35,687 nt of DNA from CAZYHS01 sp964647545. GTDB lineage: Bacteria > UBA10199 > GCA-002796325 > 1-14-0-20-49-13. Numbering within the stretch: the stretch's first letter is position 1; each line of letters opens with the position of its first letter. Made by a program: the position numbers and the translations under genes. The stretch lies in NCBI GenBank assembly GCA_964647545.1, contig CAZYHS010000020.1:1-35687 (forward strand), in the 5' to 3' direction. The notes below the pieces were generated by a model. The model saw only the letters and a list, made by a program, of their open reading frames with translations, searched no databases and was not told the DNA's origin. This document shows positions 1 to 7,456 of this stretch, piece by piece.

Positions 1-2
1 CT

Positions 3-668
3 TATACCACTATTTATGAGGTTTCAACTGGTACGGTTTTCGGGGGGATGGTCAGCTCTCTTGTTATTAAGATAAGTGACAATGGTTGTGGAATAAATCC
101 TGAGATGCGATCGCAGATATTCGATATGCTTTTTTCTATGTCAAAGACTCAAGGCTGCGGCTTAGGCCTTTCCTATTGCAAACAGGTTGTTGAGTCTCAT
201 GGCGGTACGATAGAGGTCGTAAGTGAGGTTGACTTAGGGACTACGTTCACCGTGACATTGCCCGATTGTATCTTAAAAAATGAACAAAACTGTGTTGTTC
301 CGGCCGAGGAAAAGGGAAAAGGCGCAATTCTTATTGTCGATGACGATGAAGAGATGATCGAACGATGGAAGATAATTTTGAAGGACTTTACCGGTACGAT
401 AATCACTGCACGAAGCGGTAGCGAAGTTCTGACGCTAGATATTGCAGCTCTTGGTATCGACCGAGCTGTTGTTGATCAGCGTTACAAAGGAAGTTATATT
501 ACAGGTCTTGAGATCATTGAATTTTTAAAAAGTAAGAGGGTTCGCGAGATTCATCTTTGCACGGGTCTTTATAACGACAGTGAAATCTGTGAACGCGCGA
601 AAGCACTTGGCGTGACATCGATTATACCCAAGCCAATACCGTCTCAGGCCTCGCGGCTCTTCGTATGA
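3..668 (+). CDS. Hybrid sensor histidine kinase, C-terminal part (partial)
   Basis: The frame is open to the left edge, so only the C-terminal 221 codons are visible; the ATG at 48 is probably internal. The first part is the end of a HATPase_c domain: a G1 box (DNGCGI), an F-box region (IFDMLFSMSKTQG) and a G2 box (GCGLGL), then the terminal strand 'GTTFTVTLP'. A receiver domain follows, with an acidic cluster (IVDDDEE), a phospho-acceptor Asp in 'AVVDQRYKG', a Thr in 'HLCTG' and a Lys in 'IPKP'. The kinase core therefore hands phosphate to a fused receiver. The input domain and the phosphorylated His lie outside the window. The NtrC-type regulator starts 13 bp downstream, so the two probably form one phosphorelay. 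The signal sensed is unknown. Confidence 0.85.
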   Translation, partial: YTTIYEVSTGTVFGGMVSSLVIKISDNGCGINPEMRSQIFDMLFSMSKTQGCGLGLSYCKQVVESHGGTIEVVSEVDLGTTFTVTLPDCILKNEQNCVVPAEEKGKGAILIVDDDEEMIERWKIILKDFTGTIITARSGSEVLTLDIAALGIDRAVVDQRYKGSYITGLEIIEFLKSKRVREIHLCTGLYNDSEICERAKALGVTSIIPKPIPSQASRLFV

Positions 669-681
669 AAGGCGATACATT

Positions 682-2055
682 ATGACACATGCCATTCTTT
701 GCATAGATGACGACCGTAATTTCACTATCCATCTGCAACTGCAGCTTGAAGCTCGTTATCGGGTCTATCCGGCAGCCGATATGAAGTCCGGGATGGAGGT
801 TCTTTCAAAGAACATTGTTGATATTGTCTTATTGGATATCGGTCTTGAAGATATTGACGGCGTGGATGGTCTTAAGATGATTAGACAACGATATCCGGGG
901 GTGCCCGTAGTAATGTTGACGGCTAATCGCGATCCGAAAATGGTTGTTGAGACTATTCAGGCGGGTGCCAGTGACTATGTTTGCAAGCCATTTGAGATAG
1001 AGGAGCTGATTGCTGTGCTGGATCGTGTTGATGAATCGATACGACTTCGGGAACATAATCTGGCGCTTCTTGCGACAATGAATGACAATGCAGCTCCTCG
1101 AGAAATGATTGGCCAGAGTCCTGCCCTCACGAGGCTACTTGCACAGGTTGAGATGCTAAGAGGTCATAGCGCTAATGTACTTATTGAGGGGGCCAGCGGC
1201 ACAGGTAAGGAGCTTTTGGCACGTTATATCCACAAACGTGAGGGTGACCCCGTTCGTCCGTTTGTTGCGATTAACTGTGCTGCTATTCCAGACGACTTGC
1301 TGGAATCGGAACTTTTTGGACACGAAAAGGGGGCGTTCACCGGTGCCATCGGACGTAAGATAGGTAAGTTCGAGCTAGCGGGGGGCGGTGACATATTTTT
1401 GGACGAAATTAGCTCATTGAAGATAGATCTTCAGGCAAAGATACTTAGGGCGCTGCAGGAAAGGTCGTTCTATCGAACGGGAGGAAATGGGCTTATTCAG
1501 TCGAATTTCAGGGTTATTTCTTCAACGAATTATGATCTAGAAGAAATGATCGCTAAAAAAATGTTTCGTGCCGATCTTTTCCATCGTCTTCGGGTTGTTC
1601 ATCTTAAGGTGCCCAGTCTTTCGGAGCGAAAGGACGATATCTCTCTTTTGTCTTCGGCATTTCTAAAGAAATATGCGAGGGGTAGTAAACCAAAGACCTT
1701 GAACAACGATGCTATGAATGTTTTGCAGGAGTATGATTGGCCCGGCAATGTGCGAGAATTGGAAAACCTACTTCATAGTTTAATCATTATGTCGCAAGGG
1801 GATGTAATCACATCAAACGATATGCCGGATTGGATAATTAAAAAGCTTACCGGAAGAAATTTTAGCGAAAAATGTGAACCGCATCAAATCGATACGGATG
1901 CCATCAGCCTAAAAGAATATTTAAAGATGGCCGAACGCCAATTTATTTCGGCTGCGTTGCATAAGCACAATGGTGATAGGCTGCAGACAGCCAATGCTTT
2001 AAAAATACCCAGATCAACATTCTATCTGAAGCTGCGTGAACTTGGAATAGATTGA
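682..2055 (+). CDS. NtrC-family sigma54-dependent response regulator
   Basis: This is a 457-residue three-domain regulator. The receiver domain (about 1-120) has D9-D11, phospho-acceptor D52, T80 and K102. The AAA+ domain (about 143-370) has Walker A at 170-177 (GASGTGKE), the sigma54-contacting GAFTGA loop at 217-222 and Walker B D241-E242. A Fis-type helix-turn-helix ends the protein ('RLQTANALKIPRSTFYLKL'). The intact GAFTGA loop says it activates sigma54 RNA polymerase by ATP hydrolysis. It starts 13 bp after the hybrid kinase and is probably its partner. I found no convincing -24/-12 promoter in the window, so its targets are unknown. The gene ends 21 bp before the convergent transglycosylase gene. 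Confidence 0.93.
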   Translation: MTHAILCIDDDRNFTIHLQLQLEARYRVYPAADMKSGMEVLSKNIVDIVLLDIGLEDIDGVDGLKMIRQRYPGVPVVMLTANRDPKMVVETIQAGASDYVCKPFEIEELIAVLDRVDESIRLREHNLALLATMNDNAAPREMIGQSPALTRLLAQVEMLRGHSANVLIEGASGTGKELLARYIHKREGDPVRPFVAINCAAIPDDLLESELFGHEKGAFTGAIGRKIGKFELAGGGDIFLDEISSLKIDLQAKILRALQERSFYRTGGNGLIQSNFRVISSTNYDLEEMIAKKMFRADLFHRLRVVHLKVPSLSERKDDISLLSSAFLKKYARGSKPKTLNNDAMNVLQEYDWPGNVRELENLLHSLIIMSQGDVITSNDMPDWIIKKLTGRNFSEKCEPHQIDTDAISLKEYLKMAERQFISAALHKHNGDRLQTANALKIPRSTFYLKLRELGID

Positions 2056-2076
2056 AATGGCTTGAACTGATATTTA

Positions 2077-2796
2077 TTAAACTCGTCTGGCGTGCGGTGG
2101 AAGCGGCGCCGATTGAGTGGCTTGCACCTGCTGCGGCTGGCGCAACATGCTCCAGATGGTGTCGGCGTAGGCTAAGACCTTGGGGACATAAGCGCGTGTT
2201 TCGGCAAATGGCGGGATTTTATTTCCGTACTTTTCAACGTTTCCTTCGCCCGCGTTGTAGGCAGCAACCGCAAGTTTGTAGTCGCCTTTAAATCTATCGA
2301 GCAGGAATCGCAGATATTTTGTCCCGCCTTCGATGTTTTGCTGTGGGTCGAATGAATTAGTTACACCGAATCTCTTTGCAGTCCCCGGCATTAATTGCAT
2401 GAGGCCTCTGGCTCCTGCGTGTGATACCGCTTTCGGGTTTCCGCCCGATTCCTGCAAAATTACTGCGCAGACAAGTTCCACGGGGACGTTGTGCTTTTTT
2501 GCCGAGTCTTTTATGAAACCGGAATATTTCGCAAGTCGCTGTGCCTGAGTTGTGGTGATGTTCTTGTGATGTCTGGGAGACACGTGATGTTGAAGATTTT
2601 CTGACGGGCGGTTCGCGTGTCGTGTATCGCGCTCTTTTGAAATAAGCGATTTGCGGCCTGAAGAAGAACGATCTTCTGTGACAGTCTGTTGTTTCGAAAC
2701 CTCTTCTTTGAACGAACCGCTGACTATTTCAGAGCCGCTCTTTTGAGCAGCCTGACTAGCGCGGTGCTTGTTAACAAGTTCGGGCCTTACACGCAT
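2077..2796 (-). CDS. Lytic transglycosylase (SLT domain)
   Basis: The C-terminal half is a Slt-type peptidoglycan lytic transglycosylase domain: the catalytic Glu is in 'VILQESGGN' (residue 116), followed by 'GARGLMQLMPGTA' and 'AVAAYNAGEGNV'. Such enzymes cleave the MurNAc-GlcNAc bond with formation of 1,6-anhydroMurNAc. The first ~90 residues are a polar, Ser/Lys/Arg-rich, probably disordered stretch with no signal peptide. The frame can begin at a GTG at 2829, but the ATG at 2796 has a good ribosome site (ACGGAG, six bases before it), so I chose it; the product is then 239 residues. Without a signal peptide it may be exported by a flagellar or other specialised route, or act after lysis. 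It lies 170 bp downstream of the hydrogenase protease gene on the same strand, and a phased TTAAAC array occupies that gap. Confidence 0.88.
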   Translation of the reverse strand: MRVRPELVNKHRASQAAQKSGSEIVSGSFKEEVSKQQTVTEDRSSSGRKSLISKERDTRHANRPSENLQHHVSPRHHKNITTTQAQRLAKYSGFIKDSAKKHNVPVELVCAVILQESGGNPKAVSHAGARGLMQLMPGTAKRFGVTNSFDPQQNIEGGTKYLRFLLDRFKGDYKLAVAAYNAGEGNVEKYGNKIPPFAETRAYVPKVLAYADTIWSMLRQPQQVQATQSAPLPPHARRV

Positions 2797-2935
2797 AAAA
2801 TGCTCCGTGAATGGAACAATTCCATCCACTATTATTATCGGCTGAAAAGGTGCTTAAAGTTGCTTTAAAAACTCTGAAAAGATTATAACACAAATCCCCT
2901 GCAAAAACAAAGGGTTATTTGGTCGCCTAAGCAAC

Positions 2936-2970
2936 GTTTAAGATCGTTTAAGTGGTTTAAAATTGTTTAA
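2936..2970 (-). promoter_or_regulatory. Phased TTAAAC hexamer array (array 3)
   Basis: Four copies of TTAAAC on the minus strand (GTTTAA on plus, starting at 2936, 2946, 2955 and 2965) are spaced 10, 9 and 10 bp. The 17-base core CTTAAACAATTTTAAAC is also present in array 1 at 30101-30117. The array overlaps the last bases of the hydrogenase protease gene and lies 140 bp before the transglycosylase ATG. One copy per helical turn suggests cooperative binding along one DNA face; that is inference. Confidence 0.6.
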
Positions 2971-3431
2971 GCGTTTTTAGACGAAAAAACATCACTCAAA
3001 AGTTCCATAACTTTCGAAATTGCATCCCTGCATTCCAAAGAAATTCCAACTCCGTATTCGACCTCTTTTGGCTGAATTGCGACGAGTTCGAGCTTTGGAA
3101 ATTTTTTACCGAGCGTTTTTGCAAGAGTTATGATTCCTGCGAGGCTCACTCCGTGTATCGATATTTGAGCCGAGTCCTGAGTGAACTTTGTTGTATCAAG
3201 GTCGAACTTTCTTACGCTGCCTGCGCTGGAGCCGAAATCGGCCGCGTCGATCATTATTATCCTGTCGAAATCATCCAGCACATGAAGCAGGGTCATGCCG
3301 CTGGTGCCGCCGTCCATTAAAGAAACGTTCTCAGGCAGGTTTATCTCCCGCAATCTTTCGACGGCAGAAATAGCAACCCCCTCGTCTTTCATGAGGGGGT
3401 TGCCAAAACCTATTACTAAAATTTTTTCCAT
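2967..3431 (-). CDS. [NiFe] hydrogenase maturation protease
   Basis: This 154-residue protein belongs to the HycI/HyaD/HybD peptidase family, which removes the C-terminal tail of the hydrogenase large subunit after nickel insertion. It shows the family N-terminus 'VIGFGNPLMKDEG', whose acidic residue is a nickel ligand, then 'MIDAADFG' and a conserved His in 'SIHGVSL'. It is the last gene of the operon, starting 2 bp after the large-subunit stop, so its own ribosome site lies inside that coding sequence. The pairing is logical: the large subunit ends with a cleavable seven-residue tail after His428. The hypABCDEF accessory genes are not in the window and must lie elsewhere. Confidence 0.9.
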   Translation of the reverse strand: MEKILVIGFGNPLMKDEGVAISAVERLREINLPENVSLMDGGTSGMTLLHVLDDFDRIIMIDAADFGSSAGSVRKFDLDTTKFTQDSAQISIHGVSLAGIITLAKTLGKKFPKLELVAIQPKEVEYGVGISLECRDAISKVMELLSDVFSSKNA

Positions 3432-3433
3432 TC

Positions 3434-4741
3434 TTATTTAAATTCAACTTTTAACATGTGCGTTGAACACGAAATGCACGGGTCGTAAGCGCGCACAAGC
3501 ATTTCCAGAGTGAGCTCGATGTCTTTTTGCGGCTTCGAAATAATTTGTGGCACTAATGCCTCCATGTCGAGCTGAATGTTCGCATGGTTCTGGTTTGTTG
3601 GGATGACGCAGTTGGCCTTCGTACAGACGCCGTCCTTGTCGTAAGTGTAATCGTGGAAAAGAATTCCGCGCGGCACTTCAACAGCTGAAGCCCCCTGACC
3701 AGCTTTAGGCGTAAATTTGACCGGCGTTGTCTCTTTTTCGTAGGCGTTGTCTTTGAGCAGTTCGTCGATTATGCGGATCGAATCTTCCCAGCTGTGGACG
3801 ATTTCGATAAGCTGCGCGACGTTGTTCATATAAGGGTTGTAGCAGATCGGCTTAAACCCGAACATCGCCGCGATCGCCTTGGCCTTGCCAAGGAGCTGAT
3901 CAAAATTGATGTTTACGCGGGCGAGGGCGCCGACCATGTAAGATTCGCGCGTATGTTTCGCATATTTTGCGGTCGATTGGGGTACGATGAATTCCTGTGC
4001 GTATTCGCGGTATCTTGCGGCTGGAACGCAGCCGGTGTCTGTCGAGCAGACATCGCCGTCGTAAATTGCATATTCTTCCTTCGACTTGAGTGCGATAAAT
4101 TCGGTCTCGCGGCTGAAGTTAGGGAATTTTCCGGCGAGTGAGTGAACAAGGCCAGCGACGGCTTCAAGTTCGCCCCAGACGCTGTTCAAATTATCACGTA
4201 GCTCTTTGAGCTCGGCTTTTGTCGGAATCTTTGTAAACCCACCGGGGATTAGCCTTTGCGGGTGGGTCGTTCTTCCGCATACCAAGTCGCTCATCGAGTT
4301 CGCCAGCTTGTGCAGCTTAACAACGATCATGACCTCGTTAGGATGGCTCGATGCGAGGGGAATGACGCTTCCCACGCCAAGCAAATCCGGCAGCACCAGA
4401 TAGCCAAGGTGCAAAATGTGGCTCTGAAGATTTTCGGCGTGAATCGCGAGCCTTCGAAGCTGCAGGTCGCGCGCGTTGAGCGTGATTCCAAAAGCCGCTT
4501 CGGTCGCCTTTAGCGATGCAAGCGTGTGGCCGATGGAGCAAATTCCGCAAATACGGCTGGTGATGTGGTGAAGGACGTCCCACTTTTGCCCAACGACCAT
4601 CGCTTCGAAAAAGCGCGGTGCCTCCGGCACCTGCCATTGAATTTTTTCAAGTTTGCCGTTCTTTGCGTTCACCACGATATTGCCGTGTCCTTCGACGCGG
4701 GTTATGTAGTGGAGGTTGATGTCTAGATTTGCATTTGTCAT
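3434..4741 (-). CDS. hydA: Group 3b [NiFe] hydrogenase large (alpha) subunit
   Basis: This is the catalytic subunit that binds the NiFe(CN)2CO centre. The L1 motif 'RICGICSIGH' supplies C65 and C68; the L2 motif 'DPCISCSTH' supplies C422 and C425 close to the C-terminus. Seven residues (MLKVEFK) follow His428 and should be removed by the protease encoded next. The frame extends upstream to 4777, but the ATG at 4741 overlaps the small-subunit stop by 4 bp (ATGA) and follows an AAGGGG site, giving 435 residues, the usual size. The gene order beta-gamma-delta-alpha matches the soluble sulfhydrogenase I of Pyrococcus and bacterial group 3b enzymes, which exchange electrons with NAD(P)H in the cytoplasm. 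The symbol follows the archaeal names. Confidence 0.93.
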   Translation of the reverse strand: MTNANLDINLHYITRVEGHGNIVVNAKNGKLEKIQWQVPEAPRFFEAMVVGQKWDVLHHITSRICGICSIGHTLASLKATEAAFGITLNARDLQLRRLAIHAENLQSHILHLGYLVLPDLLGVGSVIPLASSHPNEVMIVVKLHKLANSMSDLVCGRTTHPQRLIPGGFTKIPTKAELKELRDNLNSVWGELEAVAGLVHSLAGKFPNFSRETEFIALKSKEEYAIYDGDVCSTDTGCVPAARYREYAQEFIVPQSTAKYAKHTRESYMVGALARVNINFDQLLGKAKAIAAMFGFKPICYNPYMNNVAQLIEIVHSWEDSIRIIDELLKDNAYEKETTPVKFTPKAGQGASAVEVPRGILFHDYTYDKDGVCTKANCVIPTNQNHANIQLDMEALVPQIISKPQKDIELTLEMLVRAYDPCISCSTHMLKVEFK

Positions 4742-5496
4742 TTTTGAGCCCCTTCTTTCTTCTCCTGCATCTGCCAAGTGAAGTAGAGGTTGAATTTATT
4801 GACCACTTCCTGCGCGGTCAGACCGTATTTTTCCAGAACTTCCTTGTGCGAATCGGTGTTCGGATCGTCCAGAAGACCGCGACAGCCCCAGCATACGGCC
4901 CCTTCGCTAACGCAGCACGCGCCGCAACCTGCGCGGGTTACCGGCCCTACGCATGTTTGTCCGCGTTCAAATGCGCAGACGTTCCCCGCCTGTTTGCATT
5001 CGACGCAGATCGGATAGTTTGGGATGAAAGGTTTCTGCCCCGTCAAAAGAGCTTTCGTAACGCTTAAAAACTCTTCGCGATTGATCGGACATTGCCCGAT
5101 CTTATAATCGACTTTGATCACTGCGTCGATAGGGCGTGCCGGATAGGTATCGAACAGTTCCCATTTGTCGCCATAAACTTCTTTGCGAACAGTCTCCTGA
5201 TCACGCGCGTTTTTCAAAGAGTTGATTCCGCCTATGGCTGCGCATGCTCCCAAAGCGACTACGAGCTTGGCGTTCGAGCGGATCTTTTTAAGCCTCTCTT
5301 CGTCGGCTTTGCGTGTGCATGAGCCTTCGATGAAAGCGATGTCGTAGTTGTCTGAATGCTCTTTCATAGCCTCGCGAAAGCTGACGACTTCAACGTGCTG
5401 AAGAAGCTCTAAAAGCCTCTCTTCAAGATTCACTATCTGCAGCTGGTCGCCTTCGCACGAAGCAAAATCAAAAAATGCGATTTTAGGTTTTGTCAT
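4738..5496 (-). CDS. hydD: Group 3b [NiFe] hydrogenase small (delta) subunit
   Basis: This 252-residue subunit carries the electron relay of Fe-S clusters next to the NiFe site. Proximal-cluster cysteines are C14 (SCEGD), C60 (EGSCTR), C85 (GACAAIGG) and C136 (GQCPI). A second group (C164, C167, C174, C182, C191, C194, C195, C202, C205) can hold two further clusters. There is no twin-arginine signal peptide, in keeping with a cytoplasmic group 3 enzyme and unlike periplasmic uptake hydrogenases. The gene overlaps its upstream neighbour (gamma) and its downstream neighbour (alpha) by 4 bp each through ATGA junctions, indicating translational coupling and fixed stoichiometry. Confidence 0.93.
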   Translation of the reverse strand: MTKPKIAFFDFASCEGDQLQIVNLEERLLELLQHVEVVSFREAMKEHSDNYDIAFIEGSCTRKADEERLKKIRSNAKLVVALGACAAIGGINSLKNARDQETVRKEVYGDKWELFDTYPARPIDAVIKVDYKIGQCPINREEFLSVTKALLTGQKPFIPNYPICVECKQAGNVCAFERGQTCVGPVTRAGCGACCVSEGAVCWGCRGLLDDPNTDSHKEVLEKYGLTAQEVVNKFNLYFTWQMQEKKEGAQK

Positions 5497-6308
5497 AGCG
5501 CCTCACCAAGTCCTTTCACCGACGCGTACGAGAAGACCGCGCCTTCTTGACAAACGTAAACGCCGTTCATCTGGCAGTGTCCGCATTTGCCGACTCCGCA
5601 TTTCATCCGGCGTTCCAGCGACATGAAAATATTTTCGTCTTTAATTCCCTTTTTGCGGCATTCGATGAGCACGAACTTATACATGATCGGCGGGCCGACT
5701 ATCACCGCGACGGTCTTTGCGGGATCGATCTCGACCTTCGGGAAAAGGGTGGTGATAACTCCGACATTTCCCTTCCAGCTTTCGTCGCCTCTATCGACCG
5801 TTTCGTGGAATTCGATCGTTTTGCCGTACTGGGCAAGTTCCTCGACTAAAAGTCTGTCGGCGGGGCTTCTGGCACCGAAGAGGACGATGATACGGCCGTA
5901 TTTGTCTTTATTGTCGATGGCGTAATTTATGAACGAACGCGCCGGAAACAGTCCGATGCCGCCGGCAACGAAGAGGAGGTCTTTGCCTTCGCTCTCTTTG
6001 AACGGGTAGGTCGTGCCGAAAGGGCCGCGAATTCCGATGGTGTCGCCGACCTTCATGTTGTGAATTGCGCGGGTTACATTTCCAACTGCGCGAATTCCGA
6101 GTTCGAACGATTTGTCGTGTCGCGTTTCGGTCGATGAGACAGAAATTGGGGCTTCGCCCACGCCGAACACCGAAACTTCGACAAACTGGCCCGGCTTGTT
6201 GCCGAGCCCTTTTCCGCCGTCCAGTTCGATTTCGAAGATTTTTTCGGCCGCCGTTAGCGGGGTGATCTTTTTAATCTTTGCAAGACGCGGGAGGTAGAGA
6301 GATTCCAT
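5493..6308 (-). CDS. hydG: Group 3b hydrogenase diaphorase (gamma) subunit, FAD/NAD(P)-binding
   Basis: This 271-residue ferredoxin-reductase-type flavoprotein passes electrons between NAD(P)H and the hydrogenase Fe-S chain. The FAD-binding barrel is about residues 1-100; the nucleotide-binding Rossmann part includes 'LFVAGGIGLFPARSFI'; a C-terminal [2Fe-2S] site is formed by C237, C242, C245 and C253 (CGVGKCGHC then VC), as in the PyrK electron-transfer subunit of dihydroorotate dehydrogenase. It starts 1 bp after the beta-subunit stop, with an AAGGAGGG ribosome site inside the beta coding sequence, and overlaps the delta gene by 4 bp. Whether NADH or NADPH is preferred cannot be read from the sequence. 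This HydG should not be confused with the radical-SAM HydG of [FeFe] hydrogenase maturation. Confidence 0.92.
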   Translation of the reverse strand: MESLYLPRLAKIKKITPLTAAEKIFEIELDGGKGLGNKPGQFVEVSVFGVGEAPISVSSTETRHDKSFELGIRAVGNVTRAIHNMKVGDTIGIRGPFGTTYPFKESEGKDLLFVAGGIGLFPARSFINYAIDNKDKYGRIIVLFGARSPADRLLVEELAQYGKTIEFHETVDRGDESWKGNVGVITTLFPKVEIDPAKTVAVIVGPPIMYKFVLIECRKKGIKDENIFMSLERRMKCGVGKCGHCQMNGVYVCQEGAVFSYASVKGLGEAL

Positions 6309-6309
6309 T

Positions 6310-7341
6310 TTACTTACCCTCCTTAAGCTCGTTGATTACTTTAACCGGATCGGCAATGTCTGGAAGACAGACGCTTGAACAACGTCCGCAGCCAACACAA
6401 GCAAGTTCGCCGATCTTGTCCATCATGTAGGTCATTTTTCTAAACAGTCTGTGACGATATCTCTGGCTTCTCTCTTCGCGGAAATTCTCGCCGCTGCCGA
6501 CGTGTGCGAAGGCTTCCAAAAGACATCCGTCCCAGTAGCGCGTGCGGCTGCCACCTTTGAGGTCGAGGTTGAGATCTTCGCGGACGTCGAAGCAATAGCA
6601 GGTCGGGCAGACCAAATTGCACGATCCGCACGAATAGCATTTTTCAGCCCGCTTTTCCCAGATGTGATTTTCGTAGTTTCTCTTGAATAGTTCGGGAAGT
6701 TCGCTGGTATTCGCCTTTACGTCGCGATCCGAACAGAGTTTAAGCATTTTATCGCGCGCGGCTTGTCTGGCTGCTTCGTCTGCTGCGCCGGCTTCGGCGG
6801 TCTTTGCTCCTGAGAGAAGCTTTTCGCCTTTTTCGCTTGCGACTTCGACAAAATAACGATCGCCTAAGTCTGTGAGCCAGAGGTCATAGCCCTTTGACGG
6901 CTTTGCTGCGTTCATAGCGGCCCAAAATGACCACCTTGTGGCTTTTGTCGGGTCAATGCCCACAACGACCGATTTAGCTCGTTTGTCGAGGTAGTTCGTG
7001 TCGCGGTTGTCCTCTTCGAACAGACGGTCCATTTGCGAAATGGCTATCATGTCGTAAGGGTGCACGCCGAACAGAACCGATTCGTTTGACTCGATGACCG
7101 GAGTGACCGTCACTTTAGGACTTGTTGTGAATTTCAGTAGCGTCTCTTTTGGCGGGAGAAAAAACGCCTTCGGAGGAGTTACCGTCACGTCGTAGTCAAG
7201 CACCAGCTCGGCCGCAGACCCGAGCTTTTTAAACTCGAATTTTCCGGCCTCTTTCTCGCGCGTTCCGATCAGATTGTGCTTTGATATAAGCGAATCGACC
7301 CATGCGCCGAGATCCTTCTTTTGGATCACTTTTGCCTTCAT
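6310..7341 (-). CDS. hydB: Group 3b hydrogenase 4Fe-4S (beta) subunit
   Basis: This 343-residue electron-transfer subunit is the first gene of the operon. Two ferredoxin-like clusters sit in its last third: C235, C238, C241 and C245, with extra cysteines C248 and C250 directly after, and C315, C318, C321 and C325. The N-terminal ~220 residues match the architecture of the sulfhydrogenase beta subunit and anaerobic sulfite reductase subunit A. The frame could open at a GTG at 7347, but the ATG at 7341 has a GAGG site five bases upstream and is preferred. A 115-bp gap separates it from the secreted-protein gene on the same strand; I found no convincing promoter there, although one is expected. 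Confidence 0.92.
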   Translation of the reverse strand: MKAKVIQKKDLGAWVDSLISKHNLIGTREKEAGKFEFKKLGSAAELVLDYDVTVTPPKAFFLPPKETLLKFTTSPKVTVTPVIESNESVLFGVHPYDMIAISQMDRLFEEDNRDTNYLDKRAKSVVVGIDPTKATRWSFWAAMNAAKPSKGYDLWLTDLGDRYFVEVASEKGEKLLSGAKTAEAGAADEAARQAARDKMLKLCSDRDVKANTSELPELFKRNYENHIWEKRAEKCYSCGSCNLVCPTCYCFDVREDLNLDLKGGSRTRYWDGCLLEAFAHVGSGENFREERSQRYRHRLFRKMTYMMDKIGELACVGCGRCSSVCLPDIADPVKVINELKEGK

Positions 7342-7456
7342 ATTCACCTCGTGGGAAGTTTCTAAGTTTCGAGCGCAGATATTTGAAGTAGAAACGGCAA
7401 AAAATCAAGGCTTTTTATATTTTTGGAGAGGTTTCTAAAGGGCTTTTTCGGTCGGG

